The position numbers and the translations under genes were made by a program. From positions 124,001 through 188,000 of the forward strand of contig VWZL01002577.1 of the NCBI GenBank assembly GCA_013396915.1: a stretch of 64,000 nucleotides of DNA. The letters are read 5' to 3'. The notes under the pieces are model-generated. The model saw only the letters and a program-made list of their open reading frames with translations. It was not told where the DNA came from and searched no databases. Below are positions 1-14,033 of the stretch, one piece after another (position 1 is the first letter of the stretch; every line of letters starts with the position of its first letter). The DNA comes from Stercorarius parasiticus (taxonomy: Eukaryota; Chordata; Aves; Charadriiformes; Stercorariidae).

Positions 1-3000
1 TGTAAATCAGAAATTGTGGTAGTTATCTCACATGAAGTCCCTCTAAGAAAGAACAAAATACCAATGTTCTAGTTAAGTGCTTATGAATCACTACCTGTTA
101 AAAAATGACACCACCTGTGACATTTCACTACGGGCTCAGAAAGTGGGGAGAACGTACTGAATTGAGGCAGCTAGTGACTGTGTCATACAGGGGTTATTAT
201 ATGACATCATGAGATCCAATATACTGCACATTCCTTTCAGGCTGAGAAATGTAGCAGGAACTGCACAGCTGACACAGAGCTAGGAGAAGAAATCTTAAAA
301 TGATAGTTTAAGTAACGATAACATGCAATTTTTTGCATGCAGGGAGTAGAACACAAATTACTTATTTTTCTCTATGAACTTAATAATTACATGCAGAAAC
401 TGCGTGTAGATACATGGTAGTGACTATCACCTTATTAATAGATTGTAAGGCGTAGGTAAGGATGAACAATCCAGGGGCGTTTTTAATAACGTTTCTGGAA
501 CAAAGCAATAAATGAACCAGAAGCATTCAGGAACGCAAACGAGCTGCCACTCCAGCTGGGAACGTAGGCTGTGGGATTGGCACTTATAGCCTATGTAAGT
601 AATGTTTATGCAAAATTACACAGCTCTAGGGTTGTGTGCTAAATACTCCAAAGAGAGAGTAAAACAGAATATAGTATACGCTGAGTCCCTCATCTGCTAG
701 GGCATTTAACAGAGTACACGTCAGTAAGTGGAGGAGTAGTTCCACTAAGATCTGAATGAGCAAGCCATTAGAAATCTATTCAAAACATACCCTGTTCTGT
801 TGCGTATCAGAAAATATCAGAGATATTTTTTTCTCCATCATTTTGATTTGTGCTCTTTTAATATTGCTTTGCAGTTTCGTTGGTGGCACAGAAGACTGAA
901 ATAATGTAGCAGAATGGGAAGGAAACTTCCAAAGACCAATCTTAAAAACCAAGGAATAGCAGATATTTTGTATAAAAACAGTTTTGAGAAAATGCTCCTG
1001 TGTAATAATCAATAATAACCAATTTTACTGTCTTTGGAAAATTAGTTTTTTCCCCAACTGATCCCTGTATGTGGCTTCTAAACCTGCTGTCAAAGTGCAT
1101 TCAGATCAGCTGAAGTGTAAACTGATACGTAAATAAAACACAGTTTGGGTTTCTACCGGTTCTGTCTCTCATTGTGCAAATCTTGTTACTTTGACTGAGA
1201 GAGGTGGTGTGTCAGCACAGTCGTGTTTTTTCAGATTAGTGGCTGTTCTACCAACAAGAAATTTATAACTGCTTTTATGTTGTTGGCAGTTGTATTTGTA
1301 AGGGCATGATGACTAAACTTCACATGTTTCTATTAATGCAAAGTTGGCTGTCATTGATATCGATACTTGCTGTTGCATAAAGTGAGAAATGCTCTAGATA
1401 ACCACTTAAAAATTGGTAGAAACTTCTCAAATGCACATTGCACGGTAGATTTGGGTTTAAAATGTCTCAGTTGCCAAGGAAGCTTTATTTCTGTCAGGAC
1501 ATGAACAGCTCGCTTGTTTTTTCGTTATTTGCCAATTGCAGTGGAAATGATGCAGCACAAAAAACTGCTGACTGAAGAGTCAGTTGTATTTTCTAGGTAC
1601 TTTCTGGTTTTGAAATAACCCTACAGATTATCACAAGTGGTGCAGTTGTTTGAATTCAGCTTCTGCCAAGTTTTTACTCTGCCGATGCTGGTGAGAATAA
1701 AGAAATCTACCTTAGGAGCTACTTCTTAAGTCTTATGTTGTTATTTTCAATATTAAATATAAAATGATGTTTAAATTAAAGGTCTCATTGATCTTATTTG
1801 TCATGACATTACTTAAATGACATTGTATTTTAACAATTACATAAAGAATAATACTGTGTATTGTAGAGTGGCCACCCGCTGCTGCAGGTAGCTGTGATTT
1901 ACTAGAACGGGGGAACAGCCAGAAGGATGTGAGTTAACGTGCACTGGTGCAAGGTCACACAACTCTACCAGTACTATAAATCAGCGTACCCCGATGAACA
2001 ATAACAAAGATTATGAGTCTTTCAGTCAAGAAAGACAGCATTTTCACCAGATGAAGCCTGTGTTGGGGCTCTCTGACAAGCAAAGCACAGTCCTACAGGC
2101 CTTTAGTCATCATCTGAAAGCCAGTGCCCCCATGGAAGGCTGAGCAGACTCACACCCTGGGAACTTTCCAGTGGTTCGCACAGCCCAGCCTTGAGAGGAT
2201 CTGCTGTGCCCAGTGTCTGTCCTCGGGAGGGTCACTGTATTAACTGGGGTCTCTACACCCATCTGCACTTCTCTCCCAAGTTTAGGTAGGGCATCCAGCT
2301 TATGCCTCAATAATTAGCAAAGACGTTAACAAAAGCTTGCATTGCAAAATTAAAGAACAACATCTTAGTTGCAAGCATTGCTCTTCGGTGATTCTACTGG
2401 GGAGCTAGAAGATGTAAAATATTAACCGGAGAAAAAGGGGAGGGAGGCAGCTTCACAAATCAAATAGCTACTGTGTTTTAAACATCCTGCATTTGGTATA
2501 GCAGTTAAAACAGTGGTCGTGAGCTGGTGATGGAGTAGCACAACTGCAGATACTTGGAAGGAGTTTGGAAGTATACCTAGGTATACCTTGGTATACAAAT
2601 ATACCTGTTTATCTAACACTTTGGTCCATTTACATCCAAAATGTTAAAACAAGCAATACCTTCCTTGTTTCTCCTCCTGAACATGGCTCAGTTTACTCCA
2701 TCATTCCCTGTTTGACCTGAGCGTCGTCTCAGTGCCTCCACTTGTGCTTCTCAGTACGCACAGGCCAGCCGCCACCCGAGAAAGTGGCTACCTTGTCCCT
2801 GCTTAAGTGCTCTCCTTGAATTTTGGGGTGTGGGAGTGGCAAGCGGCATTTCCAGTGCCCCTAGTCTGTGAGCACAGCTCATCTGACGGGCACAGGCAAG
2901 GCCCAGCCTCCCACAAAATGCTGCACCTCACCTTCTGACTGGGGCACCGAGCTGGGAACAGAAAGTACTCAGCCCCTTACTTCAGGGCTGCAAATTGTAT

Positions 3001-6000
3001 CAAAAAATATAAGCATAAAATCTGATACCCAAATTTTAGGGCCCTGTTTCTTGTTTGCTCTCCCCCCACTCACAGATTTTGCAAAATTTGCTGCGAAAGG
3101 ACCTACTTGCAACACGAGAGGATCAGCGGTCTTCCTCCGCATGTATGCCTTGACCTATTTAACCTGTTTTCTGGTGATGAGGACATTGTCTTCAAAGCTG
3201 ACAAGGCTTCCCGTTTCTTTCCTCTGAGCATTTTTTGAATGATTTTGGTAGAAATTACTAAAAAGTTGCAGATAAAAAACCTGCCATCACCAGTTTTCAT
3301 TAGTTCTCCTCATCTCCTTCTGTTCATTAGTTCTCCAGACATTAGCCTGTTTCTGTTGATCAAACAGCTACTCTCCTGAACACATCACAAAGATTTTATT
3401 TTAATCCATGTGCATTATTTTAAGCTCATAATTGATGGGTTATAAAAATAGGCAGCAGGCTATGAAAAATGTGAAAATCAGCTTGGATTAGACTGAGCTT
3501 GTTCAGATGCCATCAAGGTTTCAAACAGCAAAATACAACATATTGCCAACTATGCTAGCTATATTCCAGATCCAAGATGTACTTGATTCATTGGCTAGAT
3601 GGCCACCATAGTTAAGCAGGTATTGTGGAATATATATATTAAAAATGAAGCTTCATCCAAAGAAAAAAAAAAAAAGGTATTTAGGTAGATAATGCCCTGG
3701 AAAATCCTTACAACAAAAGCATAACATTTAACCACTGATGGAATGAAGTTGAATTAGTTAACCAAAAACTCTTCCAGAAAACAAATCAGAAGTGCTGAGA
3801 AAAGTTGTATTGTTGCCTGTTGAATTTTAAGCCATCCCGCTTATATAAACTGTTAAAGTACAAAATATGTTGCATTATCAGATAAAAGAAGGAAACAAAC
3901 TTCTAGGAAAAAGGGTTCCAGGCAGGAAAGGTGCCTCCAGATTATCAGTGCCAAAGCAGACTGACTAGAGATAGAGTCATCTCCCTGCCCTACAGGTGGT
4001 GAAAGAGAAATAGGCTTATCCCAAGGAGAAAAGTTGTTGCTGTTGGTTAAAAAAAAAAAAAAAGAAAAAAGAAAAAAAAAGGTAGTAAAGAAGGGGCTCA
4101 AAAGAGCATTGAGGAAAAATAAATCAACTGGTCAGTTAGAACAGTTTACCAATCGGTAAACAGAATAATTATAAAAAAATAGTTTATTGCTAAAGACTCT
4201 AATAATCAGGGAAAAACTGCCCATCAAGAAAGTGACTGACTCTTAATAAATTAAGACAGTTGTTATGTTGCTACCAATAAATTCCATTTCTTTTGAGAAT
4301 GTTTTGGTGCAGGTATTAAATTATTTTTTCTATAGAAATCGACAACTGAAAGCAGGTTGGAGCAGTTCTAACAAAAACCACAATGAAATGGTTCAATTCA
4401 CAAAAGGAAATGAGGAAGAGAAGTTCTAGCAGAAAGAACAGATAACAGAAAAGTTCAGTCCTGAGACTGTTTATAAATAGCATTAAAATTAAACATTTCT
4501 GCTTCCTCAAAATGGACTGTTGGTTCACACCAATGAAGCATGGATAAACTGCATGCAGATTTTCCAGAAATAATTAGGCAGAAAGGAGGATGAAACTGGA
4601 GCTGGCTTCACAGAGTGCATAGCCCAGCTTTAAAGAAAATTAGTAACAAGATCCAGGAAGGAATCACCTGGAATAGCAACTGAAAAAAAAATAGCAATCC
4701 AGATCAGCTTGTCAGCTGTTCAAGAGCAAATGGACAAAGTGGGCTGCAGGTGGGGGCACGGCGAAGGATACCGGGGAGCCCAGGCAGTACTCCTGCTTGG
4801 AGTGCCCAGGAGTTCCTGCAGCAGCGGAGGTGTCTCAGCAGATGTGTCTTGGGTTTTTAGGTCCTACAGACTAACTCTGGGGAGAAGGGGGGTTAGAAAT
4901 CAGAGTGCTTTTCTCCCCCCATCCTCTGCACATGAAGGAAACAGTTCAAAACAGTTTTCCAAGGAAGCCCTAAAACACCCACGTACACTGTCACGAGGTT
5001 TGCAGTGCATATCTATCTTCTTTCCAGATCTTTACTACTCTGCTAAGATAGAATAAAAACTCCATTCTTAAGCTGGGACATCATCAAAACCCTCTGAAGG
5101 TCAAAGACTGCAGATGAGCAAACTTGTTTGTAAAGTATATTTCCTGTCTTTCTTAGCTCAAATCACCAAGTAATTTCTTCTTTCAGCATATTAAAAAAGC
5201 AGCGTCCTGCCGCTTGTCAGCTGTCTCTAGGGTTTCCATTTATCAGGGCTCACACCAGAAGCAGTAGAGACAGCATTTCTTTGGGGTTTTTTAATGTTTT
5301 ACTTTCACAGACTACGTAAGTACCAAATTATCTTTTTCCACTTTGAAGAAGCTTCAGGCTGAACCCTGAAAGAGCTGAAGTTCTTCTTGAATATACTTGT
5401 CCACATAGTACAGACATTGTCCATTTGTGTCTCATACATCTTCATTGCAGCACCACAGTAATATTTTTTAAAGCTGTTTTTTAACAGGAACGTTTCCGTT
5501 GTATTTTCCATCTCATTTTCCATTGTATCTCCTCTTACTGTCAAGTGCTCTAGAGCCCCTGTGGAACTGCAGGAGCATTTGCTCTGCAGGTTTGAAGTCT
5601 TTTGGGCTTCTTCTTTGCCACCTCATGGTGCCTCTGGAGCCCTGGTGACATACAGCAACAATTTCTGTGCTCTGAAGACCTCTCTGCCTTGTGCCAGTCA
5701 CATGAAAAGCAACAGGCAGGATCAGCCAGGCAAGGTGTGCAGCACTCCCTTTTGCTCCACTTTCCCCTGAGAAAGTTGGAGGTTGGTCCATAAGGAAGGA
5801 AGTCACCCAAACCTGCATGTCTGGCACACAGTGGGGCTTTACGTCAAGACCCCTAAATTCAAGCGAGCGATGACTGAGCTGCACGGACATACCATAAGGA
5901 TCTCAAGTTCCCTTTCATGTGTGCTCAGGTTGTTCCCATGCCATACCCACCTTTGTGTCGTCGGCAGAAGAGTTTGTTGAAGACAGAACAATTCCATGCT

Positions 6001-7046
6001 GATGCTACTCGGAGTCTGAGTTTTAGGTACTTTTTATGTCCACACAGCATGACTCAGAGTACCAGAAGTCTCAGCCTTAACAGCATTCCCAGAAGGCTAA
6101 TACTTAAGTGCGGAGAGCCAAGTTTTAAGTGAATGAACGGCTCTTTTATACAGATGCCATACGCAGTAAGGAAGAGGCCCATGGAGACCCAGCTGGTGGG
6201 TGACTCGACCTCCAGGTCCACATACAGTCAGTGGAAAAGAAAAAGACCTCTATAGGAGGCACTTAGAGTCTGAACAAATGCCAACTCCCTGCTATTGACT
6301 CTCTTCCCAGAACAGCATCAGCCCCAGATAACACGCAATCTGAATTGCTCACATCTTTTTTGAACTGGGGCACTTTCTGTGGTTGTCCAAGTCCTTGTCA
6401 GATGTCAGAGGAGATCTTCATACAGTCTAAATTTTCAAAGGTGAAGTCTGGCTTGTTGTGATGTGTCAATTTTGATTTATTTCAAAAATAAGATGTTCAG
6501 AACGCCCCATCACCCAGTCCCTGAGAATGAAGCCCTGAAAGACTACTGCATGCTGCTTACCCAAACGCTATTTAGTTTTGAAAACTTGACTTAAATTATA
6601 TAGTGAGCAATCTAAGATGCCCACTGTGGACTACTCTTCTTCTTCTAACCTCGTCCTTTAGCTGTCATTGACTCTTGTAACTAAAATGGTATTTAGAAAT
6701 GTATTTAATAAATAATTAAATGGGTCTGGAATTTTTTATTTATTTGTATTTAAATAAAAGTCCTCAAAAATGCTCCAGTAAGGCTGAGGCTAGCTGAAGA
6801 TGATGTGTTTCATAAATCCTCTGCGTGCTTCAGACGGATACTAAGTAATTCCTACTATTGAAATAGGAAACTGTGTCATCAGACAAAAAGCTCCAAATGC
6901 TTAATATCATACTGAAATAATAATTGTGTTTGTTCAGCTGAACATATCATGATAGGTCTGAGCTCACTGCCTATCTATCTTATAAAGGCTCTCTACTTTA
7001 AGTTCCTTATCTTTTGTAAATGTATGTTTTAATACTCCTGACTAGA
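1..7046. other. Non-coding flank, no gene seen
   Basis: The DNA is AT-rich, with open frames no longer than expected by chance. The GC is somewhat higher at 2.1-2.9 kb, 4.74-5.0 kb and 5.55-5.9 kb, where overlapping frames on both strands (up to 125 codons) show no domain and poor composition. No splice-consistent exon of BACH1 or any other gene was recognised. Confidence 0.6.
4049..4082 (+). repeat. A-rich tract
   Basis: Seen: 34 bases of A with three isolated G before the final GG. It could be the poly(A) remnant of an old insertion, but I recognise nothing in the sequence before it. Confidence 0.8.
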
Positions 7047-7156
7047 TAAAAAGAAGAAAGGAAAAAGGAAAGGGGAAGGGGAAGGGAAGGGAAGGGGAAG
7101 GGGAAGGAGAATGGGAGGGAAGGGAAGGGAAGGGGAGGGAAGGGGAGGGAAGGGAA
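7047..7156 (+). repeat. Polypurine tract, (GGGAA)n / (GGGGAAGG)n
   Basis: Seen: 110 bases of purine with a single T at 7112, made of irregular GGGAA, GGGGAA and GGGAGGG units. It could form triplex (H-DNA) and, through its many runs of three or four G, G-quadruplex structures. It is a simple-sequence repeat in the gene's 3' flank. Such tracts often vary in length and assemble poorly. Confidence 0.95.
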
Positions 7157-8414
7157 TACTTTGGTTTTGATTAGTAATGATTAGTGATGATAAAGCGAAT
7201 CAGAAAAGTAGCAATGGGTTCTAGCCAAATTTAAAGGTAGAGTCTTCTTCCTTCCTGCGTCCAGGTGTTCAATAATTTTGAACATGACATCTTCCTTCTT
7301 CACAATTTACAATGACCAAAGGAAGGGTATTGACAGCATGGGAGAATCAAATCGTGAAATGAAATGGCAAGCAAAATTATCTGTGGTCATGTATGCCTGT
7401 CTGAAGTATGCGTTTGCAGAGGAGAGCAATCTGTGTGCTGAACAGTCACCGATGCACTGAAGCTCTGGGTTATGGAGTAAGTTCAGCTAGGAAATATTTT
7501 AGCTCTAAGTCTCTACTTACCACATGCAAACTGAAAATTTCATGTGCTGATTACACATCCAGATTTGAGCAGGCATCCACGTGGGGGGCAGAGAACACCC
7601 CTTTAACCCAAGCACTCCTCCTCTGCCCAGTTCCTACATCAAAACCAGAGGGGAGCCTCTCCGAGAAAAGGGTGCCGCAACCAAACCACAACTCTGAGAA
7701 GCATTTTATTTCTCTATCTCATCTTTGAAGCAGCTGAGATCTCCTCTTACTGGAAAAGCAGAGAGGGCTATGTGAAGGGAGAGAAAAGGAGGAATGGGAC
7801 CTATCTGACGGAGACACCCATGGCATTTCCATCCTAGTCCAATATTTCTGCTAAATTCTTCCGAAGAAAAGAAAGCAAGAGAAGTATTTCTAAAATTCTT
7901 TAACATTATTATGCTGTTACTCTTCTAGTTAAGAGCCATTTCTAGATGTATTTCATAGTGCTTTGTAAATATTTGACATTTCTTCTGTGTTTGCTTACCT
8001 TTTTTTTTTTAAACTTCTATAGTTCCATATAACGACCCTACAGAGCCACTTCATAAGGGTTGGCATGGCTGCAGTTGTGCGAGTGGCAACAGATGTTCTT
8101 ACAAGGAATGGCTAAAGAGAATGTTTTCTTCATTACTTCCGACATCTTATGCCAGCATCTGGCTCATTCCACAGCTGCAACTGGACCTAGACCCAGCTCA
8201 AGGCGTCTGGAGCAAGACGCTTGAGTTCTGTACGCACTTCACAGCGTGAAGCGTGTCCCTGCTGTGAGATGTTGTGAGGACCTGTGTAGCCCATTGATGC
8301 ACAGCTCAACAGAAAGGCCCCAGTGCAGCGCAGTGTTTCAACACTCTAAGCACGTAATTAAATTCCAATGAACTTCCAGCAGTCAAGTTCCGAGCTGAGG
8401 TGCTGGTCTCTCTG

Positions 8415-8592
8415 GCCTCGATCCAGCAAAACACTTCAGTGCATGAATAAAACTTCCCCACTGTGAACAGTCCTACTGGCAAATCAGTGGGAGCTACTCA
8501 CCGCTGAAAGTTAGGTATGTGTTCAAGAGATGTGTTTGATGTGGCCACAGTGCCCCATGCTAAGTGCTGTCTTGAACCAGGGCCAAAATCCA
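8415..8592. mobile_element. Ancient sauropsid-type repeat with inverted halves
   Basis: Seen: CTCGATCCAGCAAAACACTT, CAGTGCATGAATAAAACTTC, CAGTGGGAGCTACTCACCGC, TGAAAGTTAGGTATGTG and finally CTTGAACCAGGGCC. This follows the pattern of a common reptile/bird fossil ('GATCCAGCAAAGCACTTAAG...CAATGGGACTACTCACATGC...TTAAAGTTAAGCA'). I recall the pattern but not its library name. Confidence 0.55.
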
Positions 8593-10949
8593 GTTTACCG
8601 TGTGGTGCCTTCTTGGCGTTGCTGGTTACCTCCCAGGTAGCCTTGCTCGCTTAGATGTGGATGCCCTCATTTCAGAAGCAATATGTTAAGCGCTTTTAAA
8701 TGCCACTTTCTCATGATAAAAATTCAGCAACGATTCCCTTTTGGACAGTAATATAGTGGTAGGTTTACATCAGAGCACTCTGGCAGTCAAACTGTGAATT
8801 AAAAGTCTATTGAATAGAAATTACAGGACTAGGAGAATATCATAAACATCTGAAAGCACTGCATGTACAGTCATACTCAGGAGACAGACAGCTACCAAAA
8901 CCTGCTAGTAATAATGTTGTCCACTGCCTTTGGTAAAATCCTGCTTATGTTTTCTTTCGTCTTCATGCCTCACCTTTAAATCTAGAATTTTGTCTCTTGC
9001 CAGTTTTCAGCCCCTAAATGAAGGGGAATTATCAAGTGGCCAAAGTAGAAAAGCAAACTTATTAGCATGCTTTTTATGCTCTTTTTCCTTCCAAACTTTC
9101 TAGGAACCCAAATTTTCCCAAAACGTGGTTGTTCAAATAAACTGTGGGGTGTGCAAGAGCCACCAGATTCATTGCTGGTAAAACAATCCTAATATTCCAG
9201 CACAACCACTTTGGGTTGTTGAAACTCAAACTACAGCTGGAACATTGCCCGTGCATTAGGGCGCTCTTCCGAAGTCTAACACTTCCCCTGTTGAGATTAC
9301 TTAACCTAAATACAAAGAGAAAAATAGGAAGATAACACTTGCATTTTCTTTTAGAAAAGTGTAACTCATGAATACCAGGCCGTATGAGATTTAAGGCATA
9401 TTAAAATTTGCCGCAAAAAGAGATCACTGTTCTGTACTGTGTCACTTAAAGCATGCTTGATTCTTAGTTTTTGTATCATTCAGTAAATACTTTTTACATA
9501 AAGTGTCTGCAATCAGTTAGTACTGCCCAGTAGTTTGAGAAAGTAAAGCCATATAGGCCAGATTTCCAGGCATGTAAATCCAACTGAACTCAACAGAAGT
9601 ACTTTGGGCAAATAAAGGTATTATGATATAATTTGTAAGTATTATCAATTATTTCAGCTTCTCTAGGATGCCAGAACTCATTTAACCTGGGTGCTCATGT
9701 TACCTGTTGTCCAACGCGTTGCTGAAAACTACACCTTTGTGCAAGTATCTCTAGTATCTTAAAAATATTGGATATAACCCTTTTGGTAGTTTCAGATGTG
9801 ACCAGATGGTGAGAAACTATTATACTGTCCTATACCTATATATATAAAGAAGTAGTAGCTATAAACACTTAAATAAACAAAACTCCACTTGGACAAACAT
9901 AATTGTATACCCAAAATACTCACTGAGGTTTCTCTGTTTGCTTCCTAATAACAGTGGTAGATGTCACATTACCCACCAGAGGGAGCTCATACAGTCAAAT
10001 GTAACGGCATCTTTTACAGGCGTTAATTAATTAGAGCTATTTAAAGGGTTATAAATAGACTTAAACACATTTTTAGCAGTTAGTGCATAGCTGGATGTAA
10101 TTTACATTGGCTCAGAACTGTAATGTGCATGTTTTTTTTTTACCTTGAAAGAATACCCCTTTTTTGAAATTATTTCAAAAATAAGTGTTTATATTCTTGG
10201 TGCAGATAAGTTCATGAGGAGGTACTATTTCATAAGTGAGTAGTGGGCATTTTTTCTGATTAGACACACAACCAGGGAGTGAGGTCCCTGAATAAGCCTA
10301 ATATTTAGAATACTACTTATAGGAGCATGTTTGAACATGCTTCTGTCTTGCATGAATATTAACACTTGCCTCCTATTTTTTTGTACAGACATCTAATCAG
10401 TAAACCTATATACTGATGGACTCGCAGAACAGGAATACAAAAGGGTCTGACCACAAGATGGTCAAGATTTTTTAGCAAGTAATATTTTTAAATGATGCAT
10501 TTACTTCTGACTACTCTTACAAATTCAGAGTGGTTGACTGACTTCAGCTATCCAAGCAGAGCAAAGGAATGCGACAGGCAATAGTCAAAGGAATAAACTA
10601 GGGAGAGAGCCGAGATGAAATGGCTTTGGAGAAAGTCTGTAGGCACACGGCAACCCGGGTTGTGCACTGAGATGTGTCATATGCTTGCAGGAAAGTCACA
10701 AGGCAGAAGTGGAAGTTTTTCGATCACTGAACGTCACATCACTGTCCCTGCATGCGGGTAACTGGGGATCTAGGTAATAAAAGCACCAAACTACTTGTGC
10801 AATGAAAGCAGCAAAAGCCCATTAGCGGGCGTGCATTTATTTCAGCACTAAAGTGCTCTAGCTTCAGTGTGGCTTCAGTTTACTACACACAGGCTATTTA
10901 TCAAGGCTGTAATTTATTTATCTTTGATGGAAATACAGCAGTTGGCATG

Positions 10950-11012
10950 GTATTGGGCTCAACGATCCTTATGGGTCTCTTCCAACTCGAGATATTCTAT
11001 GATTCTATGATT
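10950..11012 (+). mobile_element. CR1 LINE, 3'-end fragment
   Basis: Seen: GGCTCAACGATCCTTATGGG, then TCTCTTCCAACTCGAGATATT and the repeated tail CTATGATTCTATGATT. This is the last ~60 bases of an avian CR1 element; all of the reverse transcriptase part is missing, as is usual for 5'-truncated copies. It lies in the 3' flank of MAP3K7CL, in the opposite orientation to the gene. Confidence 0.88.
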
Positions 11013-11713
11013 AGCAGAATAGAGTCATATGCTGATACTGGTTATTCCTCTTTCTATAGAAGAACCATCTGCAATGCTGCAATCACAGTACAGCTCTGTT
11101 GGTACTAGATGTATTAGACAGAAACATAACCTTAATGAAAGAAATATTCCAGTATAAAATGTTTGTGTAGACTAGGCTTGGAAAAGCCTTGGGAAACATC
11201 CAAAAAAAAGCTTCTTAATGTTGAGCTAAGGACAAGAGCCTGTACATCCCACTGATGCAAGCCATAAAAAGCAAGAGAGGGAGCAGTTAAGGCCCACGGC
11301 TCACTCGACAGTTCCTCTTCCTAGCTGTAACTACTTCCTTTCCGTCACTTACAGTTCTCATATCACTGTACTCATTCTGAGCACCCAAGGCACAGTCTGG
11401 CATCTGGCTGCACATTTGTTACATCAGCACACACATCCTCATTTCATTTCCCCAATTTCTGTATTAAAATTTAATACAAAATTCCAAAAAGTAACTACAT
11501 CTACAGCCCACCTGCTCTCATATTTTCCTAACCAGTTCAAAGAAAGCCAGGCTATCTGCCAGCCAGCACCTGCAGGCTGTCACAAAACACCAAATCGCAA
11601 AACACCGTAACTTTGGCTTGGAAACCGCCTCAAGCACACGGCAATCATCAGACCACGTCATGAGATCACCAGTCCACTGGATCTGAGCTCTAGGCTGATG
11701 TCGCTTACTCAGG

Positions 11714-11764
11714 AGGGGGGGGACAGATGCATGGGTTGTGGTTGGGGTGTGTGTGTGGGGTGGG
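11714..11764 (+). repeat. G-rich, GT-rich run
   Basis: Seen: five or more runs of three to eight G (GGGGGGGG, GGG, GGGG, GGGG, GGG) within 51 bases, including a short GTGTGTGT. It fits a G-quadruplex pattern with long loops. It sits in the 3' flank; no gene is attached to it. Confidence 0.6.
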
Positions 11765-14033
11765 ATTAAAGGAACCGAGGTTTAGAAGGGGGAACTGATG
11801 ATTGGTGTGTAGAAAAGCTGAGTGACTCATGCGCTAAGTCTTGTGCTTTCTACAGTGTAAACCACCCGACTGTGCAGTCTAGAAAGCCTGGGTTGAGGTT
11901 AACAGTAATTTGTGAATGTTTGTCATCTTTCATTCATACGGGTATGAGTAATGGCATGACATTCCTTGTAAAGAGCACTGAAGAACCTAGAGGTGACTGG
12001 CCAGGTAGATTTTTTTTCATTCTTATAAAATAATCAACTTCTTTGAGTTCAAAATGTCAGCTGCACAGTTTTGGTGTCCATCTGAAGGACCATCTCCATA
12101 ACTCCCAGTTTAACATTGCAAAACCAAGGGACTCAGTGGAGGGAAGGGAAAGGTCGAGGCTGCCCATCCAACTCCACCTTGCCACCCTCTCTCCCTCCTT
12201 AACATGCACTGTGGTACAGCCGTGTGGTCACAATGTCTGCTCTTGTCCCAGAGAAGCCCAGCAGGATGGACAATGGGGGCCAGCTTTTCGGTACTTGTTC
12301 AGTAAGAGCCCTAGGCCTTCATTGCTGCACACCTTCCAGGCTTCTCATGCAGACAGTTAATAGTTTCCTCATGGGTTTTCCAAGGGTGTTCATCACCATA
12401 TTACCCATGCATATACATGCCAGGACACTCTGAAAAGGAGGGAGAAGACCCTCAGGGCTGTGGGTGCACACGTCTGTCTGTCTGTGTGCATGGGAGAGAA
12501 AAGTCATGCCAGCACCCAGGTTTTGTTAACTCTCCTCACAATCCTGCTGGCCAGGGCCAGCACTCCTCCTGCAACGTCACTGCCTGGGTGGACCACACTT
12601 TCATTCCCTACAACCTTCTTCGTCGATCATTGCACATCTTGCACCCTCCATGAGAAGAGAGGAAAGGCTCCTCCAGACAACAGTCTCCCCAGCTCCTCTA
12701 GACGCTTCTGTCTTATGCGTTGAAGAAGCAAAGAATTTCACATCGGAAAAAACACCAAGTGACTCCATGACTAAGACTGCAACCAGCTTGTTTCTGTAAG
12801 GTGGCCTGTGACTGGAGTTCGAGCAGCAAATGGACACGTGCCAGAGCTCCCCAACCACATGACCCAAAGGAAGGCTGAGAAGACCTCTGTGTCCTACCCT
12901 TGCCTATTTGTACCTGCTATGAACAATGTGTAATGCTCACAAAGGCCTAGATGGCAACAAGGCCTCTGGGGGGAGGTGACACACTTCCAAAGATCATTAA
13001 TTCACAAAATCAACCAGAATAAAGATAATCCTGGAAAGGGAAACATTAAGAAAAAGGCACCAAACCCAAACCTGCAGGTCCTTATCTTCTAGACTTTTCA
13101 AGTGCAAAATCGCCCCAGCCTCTGGCTGTTTCAAGACTGCATGAGTCATATCCTTGCTAACTGGAATCCTTAAATTGAGCTTGTTCAGCATGTATTATGA
13201 TGGAAGGAAGTTAGTTTGTAATAATAGGAAATGGAAAGCACAGGCCTTGTTTTTTTACACCCGTGTACTTCACTGTTTTCTTAAGTGGTCTGAAGCAAAT
13301 ACATTTGTCATTGTAGTGGCATGCTTACTTTTGCTAACCTGAATAACCTGGATAATAGGAATACACTTAATCTGTGTAACAGACTGTATCTATGTAGTTG
13401 TATGCATTTAGCAACTTCTTTTGTCATCTGAGCCTTTCACATGTCTTTCCTTGCCTTCCGACCACTGGTAAATTGCCAGCAAGAGCCTCGGACCGCGCTG
13501 TTCCTTTGCTGAATGCAACTGCAATTGTCACAGCCTGTAGTCAGAAGTTTATAAAATTTAACGTTTCATTGGCAGTTGAACTCAAAAGCTGAAACCGCCT
13601 TCCAAGTTCTAGGGTGAAATAGGATGATGTAAAAACACCTTTGAAATAATTGTATAAAATTATTTTTTACAGTGCTATACTTACAATGGACCTAGCTAGC
13701 AGACCAATTTAAGGTCTCTCCTTAAATAGCAGAAGGACCCAAATCATATTGTCTATTTGGAAAATACAGCATAAATACGACAAACAAATATTTCCTTAAA
13801 AAAATTAATTTTTGCTATTGAGTCAGCAGAGCTACAAAGTTTGAAGTAACATCTAGCGAAAAATTCAGCATGTCAAAACTGGAGATTTACTGAATATGAA
13901 AAAGTTTATCATTATTATGCTCTTGATTAAAAAATCAAGAGATGGATGGTAGATACAGCAGTTACCTCTCAGAAGGCTGTTCTAGCCCTTTTTACTCTTT
14001 GCAACACTTGAATGACTTTCTGAGTTCATTTTA

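Noticed and set aside
5513..5890. Cluster of four or five overlapping frames on both strands
   Set aside because: Explained by a local rise in GC that removes stop codons; none has a recognisable protein pattern.
12043..12867. Several overlapping frames in a GC-richer stretch
   Set aside because: Frames on both strands with no conserved pattern; no exon structure fits.
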